A stretch of 64,000 nt of DNA from the NCBI GenBank assembly GCA_963744275.1, contig CAVUSX010000014.1, forward strand, positions 1 through 64,000, in the 5' to 3' direction. The translations under genes and the position numbers were made by a program. Positions 1 to 6,897 of this stretch are shown here, in pieces. Numbering within the stretch: the stretch's first letter is position 1; each line of letters opens with the position of its first letter. The notes under the pieces were generated by a model, which saw only the letters and a list, made by a program, of their open reading frames with translations, was not told where the DNA came from and made no database searches. The stretch comes from VAZQ01 sp963744275 (lineage in GTDB: Bacteria > Pseudomonadota > Alphaproteobacteria > Rhizobiales > Xanthobacteraceae).

Positions 1-215
1 TACTCGATGTCACCTTCGGTGATGACCAGTCACGCCTGAGAACCGGACACGGTGCAAAAAACATGGCCGTCGTCAGACACTTCGCCATCAATCTCGTACG
101 AACCGCCGACGACAAGCAAAGCATCAAGCTCAGGCGAAAATGCGCCGGCTGGGACCCCAAGTACCTCGCCACAATCCTTGGACACTTACCGCGTTAACCT
201 GGATTCGGAGCCCTG
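1..215 (+). mobile_element. Right end of an ISAs1-family insertion sequence, cut by the window edge
   Basis: The first 215 bases match the right end of the complete element at 23265-24537 almost base for base. They encode the last ~64 transposase residues (LDVTFGDDQSRLRTGHG to the TAA at 195-197) and finish with the terminal repeat, whose last bases are GCCCTG at 210-215. One visible difference changes a Glu codon to Asp near residue 36 of the fragment. The upstream part lies outside the window, so whether the copy is intact cannot be judged. Confidence 0.9.
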
Positions 216-314
216 CCCGCGGCACTCGGCGTCGACCCGATAGTGACCGCGATCGCATCCGGCGGCCCGAAATCGGCACTAGCCGCCGCCGCGATTCTTG
301 CTCATAGTGCCGGC

Positions 315-503
315 ATGGCAAAATCTCCTCGCGTCACTTTCAAGCCGCAGCGGGTCGCGGAAGGCGAATGGCAAATCCAGGCCGCCTGCCCCGGGGTCGA
401 AACCAAGGTCGTGACCGGCTTCAAGAGCAAGGCCGAGATCGACGAATGGCTGGCGGGCGACGGCAAGATCAAGTGGCTGCGGTCGCAGGGCTACGCCAAG
501 TAG
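315..503 (+). CDS. Small conserved-looking protein of unknown function
   Basis: A 62-residue ORF starting MAKSPRVTF and ending LRSQGYAK. It has no signal peptide or membrane segment. Its centre (EGEWQIQAACPGVET followed by GFKSKAEIDEWLAG) looks like a compact strand-helix fold, similar to short hypothetical proteins common in Bradyrhizobium-like genomes. The ATG at 315 was chosen over the upstream ATG at 243 because the extra residues look like non-coding sequence beside the IS end. No function can be assigned. Confidence 0.55.
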   Translation: MAKSPRVTFKPQRVAEGEWQIQAACPGVETKVVTGFKSKAEIDEWLAGDGKIKWLRSQGYAK

Positions 504-526
504 CGGATCGGTCGAAACCGGCGCCC

Positions 527-684
527 GTAGGGTGGGTTAGGCGCCGTCCGGACCCTTCGGCAATTTGCCGCGGCGATGGCGTCGTAACCCACCGGCTGAA
601 TCTCAACGGCAACGTGAGTTCGATGGGTTTCGCATAGCCCGCGAAGACGGGCGTAAACGCCCTTAGAGTTCAACCCATCCTACG
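527..684. repeat. REP-like palindromic element, copy 1 (composite)
   Basis: Starts GTAGGGTGGGTTAGG, reaches GTAACCCACC in the middle and closes with TCAACCCATCCTAC. The outer arms are inverted relatives of each other. The same arms recur in about 13 places in this window. This copy has the longer filler with GCCCGCGAAGACGGGCG, shared with the copy at 24733. The bases from 685 to 866 show no other feature except the ribosome binding site of the next gene. Confidence 0.8.
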
Positions 685-866
685 GAGACGCGGCCGTTCT
701 CGTCGAATCCCATCGCAACGGCCTGGGCGTCCGGCAATCGACGAATCTGTGACGGGCATCACATGTTCTCACACCGCGCGCGCCGTGCGGGCGCTTGTGC
801 ATTTGCGCGACATATATTTGAGTTCCTGGCGGGGCGATCAGACTTCAGCCGGAGGTTCAAACTATA

Positions 867-1169
867 ATGTGCACGAAGATTGTTGTTGGTGTCGCCGGTG
901 CGCTCGCGGGCGCCGCACTGCTCGCAGGGGTCTCGTTTTCGGCGCAGGCCTTGCCGGCCGGCGCCGTTGCGGCCGGCCGTGACGCGGGCGTGACGCTGGT
1001 CGAAGGCCATTGCGGCATCGGCTTCTGGCGCGGCCCCGAGGGTCACTGCCATCCCGACCGGGAACGGGTCGTGGTCGATCCCGGGGTCGTCGTGGTCGAG
1101 CCGGAGCGGGAGCGGGTCTGCCCGCTCGGCACCCATCTGGGTCCGCATCGGCACGAGTGCATCCGGTAG
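867..1169 (+). CDS. Small secreted protein, GCG_CRPN-like
   Basis: 100 residues. A hydrophobic signal peptide (VGVAGALAGAALLAGVSFSAQA) is followed by a mature part with paired Cys/Gly/His/Trp motifs: GHCGIGFWRGPEGHCHP, then CPLGTHLGPHRHECIR. This resembles short secreted proteins with the GCG_CRPN prefix-to-repeats signature found in rhizobia, here without the Asn-rich tail. GGAGG lies about 11 bases before the ATG. The function of this family is not known; the location is inferred to be periplasmic or extracellular. Confidence 0.7.
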   Translation: MCTKIVVGVAGALAGAALLAGVSFSAQALPAGAVAAGRDAGVTLVEGHCGIGFWRGPEGHCHPDRERVVVDPGVVVVEPERERVCPLGTHLGPHRHECIR

Positions 1170-1315
1170 CTGAGCCGGTATCCGGCCGTTGGTGCAATCC
1201 AAGGACATCTCCGCCCGGCTTTGGCCGAGCGGATTCACGAGATCGCGGGCGGGCGACCGCCGCTGGCACGAGGCTTCGCTGCGGCGGCGGAACGGTGTCG
1301 AGGCGCGCACCCCCT

Positions 1316-1504
1316 TCAGTGGCGCATCCGCCAAAATCGGGCAACCAACACCGCGGCCACGATCAACGCAATGCCGACAGGGATTCCGTAAGCGTTGGTG
1401 AATCCGAAATCCAATATGCGAAATTCGAACCCGAATCCCTCGTAGATGAAAAGCACGCCCAGCAACAGCAAAAGCGCGATCACCACACGCTTGAGGAATC
1501 GCAT
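1316..1504 (-). CDS. Small two-helix membrane protein
   Basis: 62 residues with two hydrophobic segments: VVIALLLLLGVLFIYEGFGF near the N-terminus and a second, IPVGIALIVAAVLVARFW, near the C-terminus. A purine-rich ribosome binding site (GAGGGG) stands directly before the ATG, which supports translation. No family was recognised. It is probably an inner-membrane protein of unknown role. Confidence 0.6.
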   Translation of the reverse strand: MRFLKRVVIALLLLLGVLFIYEGFGFEFRILDFGFTNAYGIPVGIALIVAAVLVARFWRMRH

Positions 1505-1694
1505 GATCCCCTCCCCGCTCGAGCGCCCCTATCTACAATCATACCGCAGGCCCGGATGCGCCAAAAGAGCTTTCCGGGATCGCGAACCAGCAACGCGGCC
1601 GGCGGGTCCCATAGGCGAAACGGTCCTGATCGAGACCCGATCAGGACCACCTCCGCGGTTCGCGCCCCCGTCTCGCCTGCGGACCGGCCAAGCC

Positions 1695-2117
1695 TTACGG
1701 ACAGGGATGCCGCAATCCGTCGTAGCCGAGATAGGTCCCGCTGGCTGGGTTGTACGATTTGAACCGGCTCATGCAGTACGCCACCGAATTCCCGCTGTAG
1801 CCGTAATAGCCGGGATAGCCATAGTAGCCGGGGTAGCCGTAGTACGGACGCTGGGAGGCGATGATGCCGCCCAGAACCATCCCGCCGATGATGGCGGGCC
1901 CCACTCCCCAGCCGCCAAAGCCGCGGTGGCCGCCAAAGCCGCCGCGGTAGCCCCAGCCCCGGTAGTAAACCTCTGTCACCGGCGCGGCGTCGTCGAGTTG
2001 GGCCGCCACTCCAGCCGCCGCCGGACCCAAGGGAAATGCGGAAGCAGGCCCGGCCGAAAGCGGCCCCATCCCGGCGGCGACGGTCGACGCCAGCAATGCA
2101 ATCTTGAAAATCTTCAT
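1695..2117 (-). CDS. BA14K-like secreted protein
   Basis: 140 residues. A signal peptide (KIALLASTVAAGMGPLSAGPASA) is followed by a Gly/Tyr-rich low-complexity middle with repeated YYGYPG units and a C-terminal module reading CMSRFKSYNPASGTYLGYDG and ending RHPCP. That module is the signature of the BA14K family, first described as an immunoreactive Brucella protein and widespread in rhizobia. The two cysteines bracketing the module fit a disulfide. A good ribosome binding site (GGAGGA) precedes the ATG. Confidence 0.85.
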   Translation of the reverse strand: MKIFKIALLASTVAAGMGPLSAGPASAFPLGPAAAGVAAQLDDAAPVTEVYYRGWGYRGGFGGHRGFGGWGVGPAIIGGMVLGGIIASQRPYYGYPGYYGYPGYYGYSGNSVAYCMSRFKSYNPASGTYLGYDGLRHPCP

Positions 2118-2551
2118 GGCTTATCCTCCAAAGCTCGTATTGTCCTGCATCTCAAGAAAAGTATTCGACAGGCCGGAGACGCGATCATTGATCTATATCA
2201 AGCTGCCAGCGCCTATTTTCATGAACGTCCATGCGGCCTCATGAAATCCTGCGCAGACGGGCTTCGGCTCGGACGCTGGGCGACCGCAGCGGTCGGTTGT
2301 AGCAACACGTCGCCCCACAGGCGAGGAACCGCGCCGGCCCGCGATGGCTCGAGGACATGCGCAGTGGTCGGCTGAGCGCCTGCCGACGCTTCCCGCGCCG
2401 ACATCCTCTTGTCATCTTCTGCGGCACCTCTTGTCATGCTGCGGCCGGCAGCTTATGCTGCGGATGGTACCCAATAGTACCATCAATCGCCGCTCGCGGC
2501 AAAGCGCTGCATCGCATGCTCTGCCGCCTCGCCAGGATGGAGAACCCGGAA
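2118..2551. other. Intergenic, nothing recognised
   Basis: About 430 bases between the BA14K-like gene and the MAPEG gene. Several short open frames cross it, but none has a convincing ribosome binding site or recognisable protein. No repeat copy was seen. Confidence 0.4.
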
Positions 2552-2964
2552 ATGACCTTCACCCCGCCCCTCATCTCCGCCGCCACCGCAGGATTTCTCA
2601 TCATCATGCAGACCGTCCTGATGATGACCGTGGTGACGGCGCGCCGCCGCAATCGCCAATCGCTCGGCGACGGCGGCCATCACGACCTGCTTGTGGCGGT
2701 CCGGCGGCACGGCAACTTCGCCGAGAACGCCGCCCTCTTCCTCGTCGGCTTCACGCTCCTGGAGCTCGCCGGCGGCGGCCGCATCTGCCCTCGCGGTGCT
2801 GTGCAGTCGCCTTCGTGCTGGGGCGCATCAGCCACGCCATCGGGCTCTCGATGCCGCAAACCGTCAATCGGTTTCGCGTCGCCGGCGTCCTGCTGACCGC
2901 CATCGTGGGAACGGCCTTGGGGGTGCGGCTGCTGCTGCTCGGCCTCTCGCAACTGTCGCTCTAG
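2552..2964 (+). pseudogene. MAPEG-family membrane protein, interrupted by two frameshifts
   Basis: Three consecutive frames join into one MAPEG-like protein. The first (from the ATG at 2552) has a membrane helix, then RHGNFAENAALFLVGFTLLELAGG; the second contributes ALAVLC; the third gives AVAFVLGRISHAIGLSM and FRVAGVLLTAIVGTALG. The Asn-Glu in the first helix pair and the Arg-x2-His-x2-Gly in the second are typical of the family, which includes glutathione-dependent membrane enzymes. Frame changes lie near 2788 and 2806. With both halves this well conserved, sequencing error is as likely as true decay. Confidence 0.65.
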
Positions 2965-3091
2965 GGTTCGCCGCCGTCTGGACCGAAGCCGGCGCCCCGC
3001 CCTTTCGCGCCTGCCGGCGGGTGAGCTACCATTGCGGTCATGGCTGCCGCAGCGTGGGCGTGCCGGAGATACAAACAAAGGGGGGAAACCG

Positions 3092-3883
3092 ATGAAACGT
3101 CCGACCATGGCGGCGCTGGCGCTGCTGCAGGGACTCCTGCTGGGGCTTGGGCTGCCGGCCGGGACGGCCGGCGCCGCCGAGATCAAGGTGCTGAGCACCG
3201 GGAACATGCAGTCCATCCTGGGCGCGCTCACGCCCGACTTCGAAAGCGCGACCGGCTACAAGCTGGTGATCGAATACGGCTCGACCCCCAAGATGAAGAC
3301 GCGGGTGGAGTCGGGCGAAGCCGCGGACCTCACCATCAACGAGCGCTACGTGCTCGACGATCTGCTCGGCCAAGGCCGGGTCGAGGCCGGCACGCTCACC
3401 GATATCGCGCGCTCTCCGCTCGGCGTGGGGGTGCGCTCCGGCGCCCCCAAGCCCGACATCAGCACGCCCGAGGCCTTCAAGCGCGCGCTGCTCGCGGCCG
3501 ACAGCATCGCCTATCCGGATCCGAGCGGCGGCGCCCAGGATGGCACCTATTTCGCCGGCCTCATCATGCGCATGGGCATCGCCGACGCGCTCAAGCCCAA
3601 GATCAAGCTCACCCAGGGCGGCGACGCCGCCGCCCAGCTGGTCGCCGCCGGCGGCGCGCAGCTCGGCGTGGCGCAGAAGCGCAACTTCAACACGCTCAAG
3701 GGCGTCGAGCTTCTGGAGCCGCTGCCCGATATTCCCGGTATCAAGTTCCTGATGGTGGCGGGCGTGGTCAAGGGCAGCCACGAGCACGACGGCGCGCTGG
3801 CGCTCGCCAAGTTCCTGTCCTCTCCGGCCGTCGCGTCCACCATCGTGGCGAAAGGCATGGAGCCCTACGCGAAGGTGCCGTAG
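3092..3883 (+). CDS. Periplasmic substrate-binding protein, ModA-like
   Basis: 263 residues. A signal peptide ending AGTAGAAE is followed by a type-2 periplasmic binding fold beginning IKVLSTGNMQSILGALTPDF, with GEAADLTIN and later PDPSGGAQDGTYFAGL. This matches the molybdate-binding-like (ModA) superfamily common in Bradyrhizobium; the true ligand cannot be read from sequence. AAGGGGGG before the ATG at 3092 fixes the start. No ABC permease or ATPase is adjacent, so it is an orphan binding protein. A REP-like palindrome follows its stop. Confidence 0.8.
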   Translation: MKRPTMAALALLQGLLLGLGLPAGTAGAAEIKVLSTGNMQSILGALTPDFESATGYKLVIEYGSTPKMKTRVESGEAADLTINERYVLDDLLGQGRVEAGTLTDIARSPLGVGVRSGAPKPDISTPEAFKRALLAADSIAYPDPSGGAQDGTYFAGLIMRMGIADALKPKIKLTQGGDAAAQLVAAGGAQLGVAQKRNFNTLKGVELLEPLPDIPGIKFLMVAGVVKGSHEHDGALALAKFLSSPAVASTIVAKGMEPYAKVP

Positions 3884-3903
3884 GGCGGTGCCTTGCGGCC
3901 AAG

Positions 3904-3976
3904 GTAGGATGGGTTGAGCTCTTGCGAAACCCATCATGGGCGGTTGATGGGTTTCGCAAGAGCTCAACCCATCCTA
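3904..3976. repeat. REP-like palindromic element, copy 2 (near-perfect inverted pair)
   Basis: Two ~31-base arms in inverted orientation around a short TGGGCGGTT centre. The left arm begins GTAGGATGGGTTGAGC and the right arm ends GAGCTCAACCCATCCTAC. It is almost identical to the copy at 59753-59819. Sited just after a stop codon it could fold as a strong hairpin in the transcript. Confidence 0.85.
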
Positions 3977-4042
3977 CAGAGAGCGACGCGGTTATGCGCT
4001 TGTTATTCGCCATCGTGGCGATCCTGCGCTAAAGCCTCCGGC

Positions 4043-4831
4043 ATGATTCTCTCCGTCAAACCACATGCCGCCATCCTGGCGGCCCTCGCCATGGCCGTCG
4101 TCGCGCCGACCCCATCCGGCGCGGCGCCCTGCCCCGGCAATGCCGACGCGCTCGGCACGGCGCGGATTCTCGCTGTGGATGCCGCCACCACGCCGCGGGT
4201 GGGCCGCAAGCAATTTCCGCAGACGCTGCCGCTCGCGCCTAAGGAAGTGGTGCTCACCTTCGACGACGGACCCTGGCCCGTCACCACCGAGCGCGTTCTC
4301 GACGCGCTGCGGCAGGAATGCGTGCGCGCCACCTTCTTCCTGATCGGCCGCAACGCGGCCGTCCGTCCGGCGCTGGCGCAGCGCGAGCTCGCCGAGGGCC
4401 ACACTGTCGGCTATCACAGTTTCTCGCATCCGATGCTCGACCGCATGCCGATCGAGGGCGCAGAGGCCGATGTCGATCGCGGGATCGCGGCGGTCGATGG
4501 CGCGCTGCGCGGCCAGGCCGGGCACGCGGCGCCGTTCTTCCGCTTTCCCTATTTCTCCTCCACTCCGCCGCTGCTCGATTGGCTCGAGCGCCGCCGCATG
4601 GCGGTGTTCGGAGCCGACCTCTGGGCGAGCGACTGGAACCGGATGTCGCCCGACCAGGAGCTTCACCTCGTGCTCGGGCGCGTCGAGGCCAACCAGGGCG
4701 GCATCGTGCTGTTTCACGACACCAAGGCGCAGACCGCCGCCATGCTGCCGGCCTTCCTGCGCGCGCTGAAGGCGGGTGGCTTCTCGATCGTGGACGTGGC
4801 CGAGCCCGGCACACATCCGCAGGCGCCCTAA
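4043..4831 (+). CDS. Secreted polysaccharide deacetylase (NodB domain)
   Basis: 262 residues with a signal peptide (ILAALAMAVVAPTPSGAA). The NodB motifs are all present: LTFDDGPW at residues 71-78 (metal and catalytic Asp pair), HSFSH at 125-129 (metal-binding His pair), RFPY at 167-170, and LFHD at 223-226 with the C-terminal catalytic His. The family removes N- or O-acetyl groups from surface or wall polysaccharides using a divalent metal. The substrate cannot be told from sequence. It stands alone between repeats. Confidence 0.88.
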   Translation: MILSVKPHAAILAALAMAVVAPTPSGAAPCPGNADALGTARILAVDAATTPRVGRKQFPQTLPLAPKEVVLTFDDGPWPVTTERVLDALRQECVRATFFLIGRNAAVRPALAQRELAEGHTVGYHSFSHPMLDRMPIEGAEADVDRGIAAVDGALRGQAGHAAPFFRFPYFSSTPPLLDWLERRRMAVFGADLWASDWNRMSPDQELHLVLGRVEANQGGIVLFHDTKAQTAAMLPAFLRALKAGGFSIVDVAEPGTHPQAP

Positions 4832-4872
4832 CTTGCCAGGGCTATCGCATGTGACGGAGCCGCATTCTCAAC

Positions 4873-4980
4873 CTCTCCCCGCTTGCGGGGCTTCTCCGCG
4901 ACTTTGAACTTGTGGAAACGCCCCCTCACCCGGATCGCTACGCGATCCGACCTCTCCCCGCACGCGGGGAGAGGTGGAGA
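4873..4980. repeat. Palindromic intergenic repeat, CTCTCCCCGC type, copy 1
   Basis: Contains CCTCTCCCCGC and CCCCTCACCCGGATCG around a core and closes with CTCTCCCCGCACGCGGGGAG, a self-complementary stretch. A related element occurs at 11507-11645. This is a different family from the GTAGGGTGGG palindromes. It lies between two convergent genes, where it could act as a bidirectional terminator. Confidence 0.7.
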
Positions 4981-5034
4981 ATGCGGCACGGCTTCGTCAC
5001 ATGCTGTAGCCCCGCCCAAACTTCCCGACCCCGC

Positions 5035-5810
5035 TCACACCACTCGCGACAGCCCGCCATCCACGTTGATGGCCGTGCCGGTGATGTAGGAACTGGCATC
5101 GGACGCCAGGAAGCAGGCCAGATTGGCGAACTCCTCGGCCCGCCCGGGGCGGCCGAGCGGAATCTCCTGGCTGCGCTGGCGCATGTAATCCTGCAGGTCG
5201 ACCTTGAGGCGAGCGGCGGCGCGCACGTGCTGATCGGCTTCGATGAATCCGATCAGCAGCGCATTGACCAGGATATTGAACGGCCCGCCCTCGCCGGCCA
5301 GCACCTTGGTGAGCGCCATGCCGGCGGCGCGGGTCACCGCGGTCGGGGCGCCGCCCGGGCGCGGCGCCTTGGCGCCGATGTTGAGCGTGTTGATGATGCG
5401 CCCGAAGCGCCGCTCCTTCATCTGCGGCCACACCAGCCGGGTCAGCCGGATGGCGGCGAACAGCTTCTGGTCGAAATCCTCCCGCCACATCTCGTCGGTG
5501 ACCTCTCGAACGGCGCATTGCGCGACACGCCCGCATTGTTCACCAGGATGTCGATCTTGCCGAAGGCCGCCATGACCTCGTCGTAGCCGCGCTGGATGTC
5601 GGGGACGAGCGCGACGTCGCCCTGCACCGCCAGCACGCGCCCGCGCGCGCTCGCCCCGATGGTCGGCAGCGCCTGGTCGAGGCCCTCGCGTCCGCGCGCC
5701 ACGATCGCCACATCGGCGCCGCAGGCCGCAAACCGGGTCGCAACCGCGAGCCCCACGCCCTTGCTCCCGCCGGTGATCACGGCGCAGCGCCCCGCAAGGC
5801 TGATTTCCAC
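5035..5810 (-). pseudogene. Short-chain dehydrogenase/reductase, one frameshift, atypical active site
   Basis: The first frame (from 5810) carries the nucleotide-binding TGGSKGVG at residues ~13-20 and the NNAG motif. The second continues with EVTDEMWREDFDQKLFAAIR and the C-terminal TGTAINVDGGLS. The junction is near 5507, where one base appears to be missing in FE-EVTD. The usual catalytic Tyr-x3-Lys is not seen: the aligned stretch reads GGAPTAVTRAAGMALTK. Some SDR subgroups share this loss, so the reaction is uncertain. It is divergent from the leaderless Bug gene at 5935. Confidence 0.75.
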
Positions 5811-5934
5811 GTTCCCCTCCCTGGCTCGTCCGTTGATTTGTCATTATACAGCGGACCGCGACGAGCGGCGGACCGCATCGAACAGCGCGGGCGCGGATCC
5901 CGAACCTGCGCGCGCGTATCAGGGGGCAAGCAGA

Positions 5935-6876
5935 ATGGCAGAGGCCGCGCAATCAGGCGCCGGGTGGCGTCCGCAGCACGAGATCGAGCTGGTCGCCGGC
6001 ACGCCGGCCGGCGGCGGACAGGACCGGCCCGCCCGCGTGCTGCTCGATCTCCTGAAGGATCTGGTCGGCGTTCCGCTCAAGCTCACCAACATCGCGGGCC
6101 GCGGCGGCGGCAATGCCTGGGACTATCTGGCGGCGCATCCGGGCGATCCGCACATCGTGGCGATCAACTCCCCCACCATCATCACCAATCGGCTCTTGGG
6201 CGAGAGCGCGCTCGATTTCGCGGCGCTGACGCCGCTCGCCAATCTGTATACCGAATACCTGGTGTTCGTGGTCCGCCCCGATGCCTCGATCAAGACCGCG
6301 CAGCAGCTCTTGACCCAGCTCGGCAACGATCCGGGAGGAATCCGCATCGCGTTCGCGACCGCGATCGGCAACATGAATCACATGGCGCTCGCGACCATCA
6401 CCAAGCAGGCCGACGGCGACGTCGGCGCCTTGCAAACCGAAGTCTTCGATTCCGCCCGTTACGCGGTGGCCCATGTGGTCGAGCGCCACGCCGATCTCGC
6501 CGTCATCACCGCCACCAGCGCGGTGCCGGAGCTCGAGTCCGGCGTGCTGCGCGCGGTCGCGGTCAGCGGAGCGGCCCGCATGTCAGGACCGTTCGCGCAG
6601 GTCCCGACCTGGGGCGAGCTCGGCATCGATTGCCTGATCGGCACCTGGCGCGGCGTCATCGGGACGCGCGCCCTGACGGCGCCGCAGATCGCCTTCTGGG
6701 AGAACGCGCTCCTGAGCGCGGTGGGCGGCGACGCCTGGCGCGCCGAGCTCGCGCGCCATCACTGGGTCGACACCTATCTGGGCGCAGCCGCCACGCGGGA
6801 CTTTCTCGATCGCGAGCTCGTCACCATGAAGGACGCGCTCGAAGCCTTGGGGCTCTTGGCCGATACGACCGCGTGA
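5935..6876 (+). CDS. Bug/TctC-type binding protein without a signal peptide
   Basis: 313 residues. The fold signatures of the Bug family are visible: IELVAGTPAGGGQDRPARVLL at the start, IAGRGGGNAWDYL, then NPxx-like and PTWGELGIDCLIGTWRG segments. Unlike the Bug genes at 11.7-17 kb it begins MAEAAQSGAGWRPQH with no hydrophobic leader, so export is not evident. AGGGGG lies before the ATG at 5935. It may be a cytoplasmic relative, or its leader may have been lost. It shares a divergent promoter region with the dehydrogenase gene, which may hint at a common pathway. Confidence 0.7.
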   Translation: MAEAAQSGAGWRPQHEIELVAGTPAGGGQDRPARVLLDLLKDLVGVPLKLTNIAGRGGGNAWDYLAAHPGDPHIVAINSPTIITNRLLGESALDFAALTPLANLYTEYLVFVVRPDASIKTAQQLLTQLGNDPGGIRIAFATAIGNMNHMALATITKQADGDVGALQTEVFDSARYAVAHVVERHADLAVITATSAVPELESGVLRAVAVSGAARMSGPFAQVPTWGELGIDCLIGTWRGVIGTRALTAPQIAFWENALLSAVGGDAWRAELARHHWVDTYLGAAATRDFLDRELVTMKDALEALGLLADTTA

Positions 6877-6897
6877 CGAGCAGATGTCCGGACCGCG

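Noticed and set aside
2344..2964. A single long frame covering the MAPEG gene
   Set aside because: Only its last third is MAPEG-like; the first part belongs to other frames, so the gene is frameshifted rather than longer.
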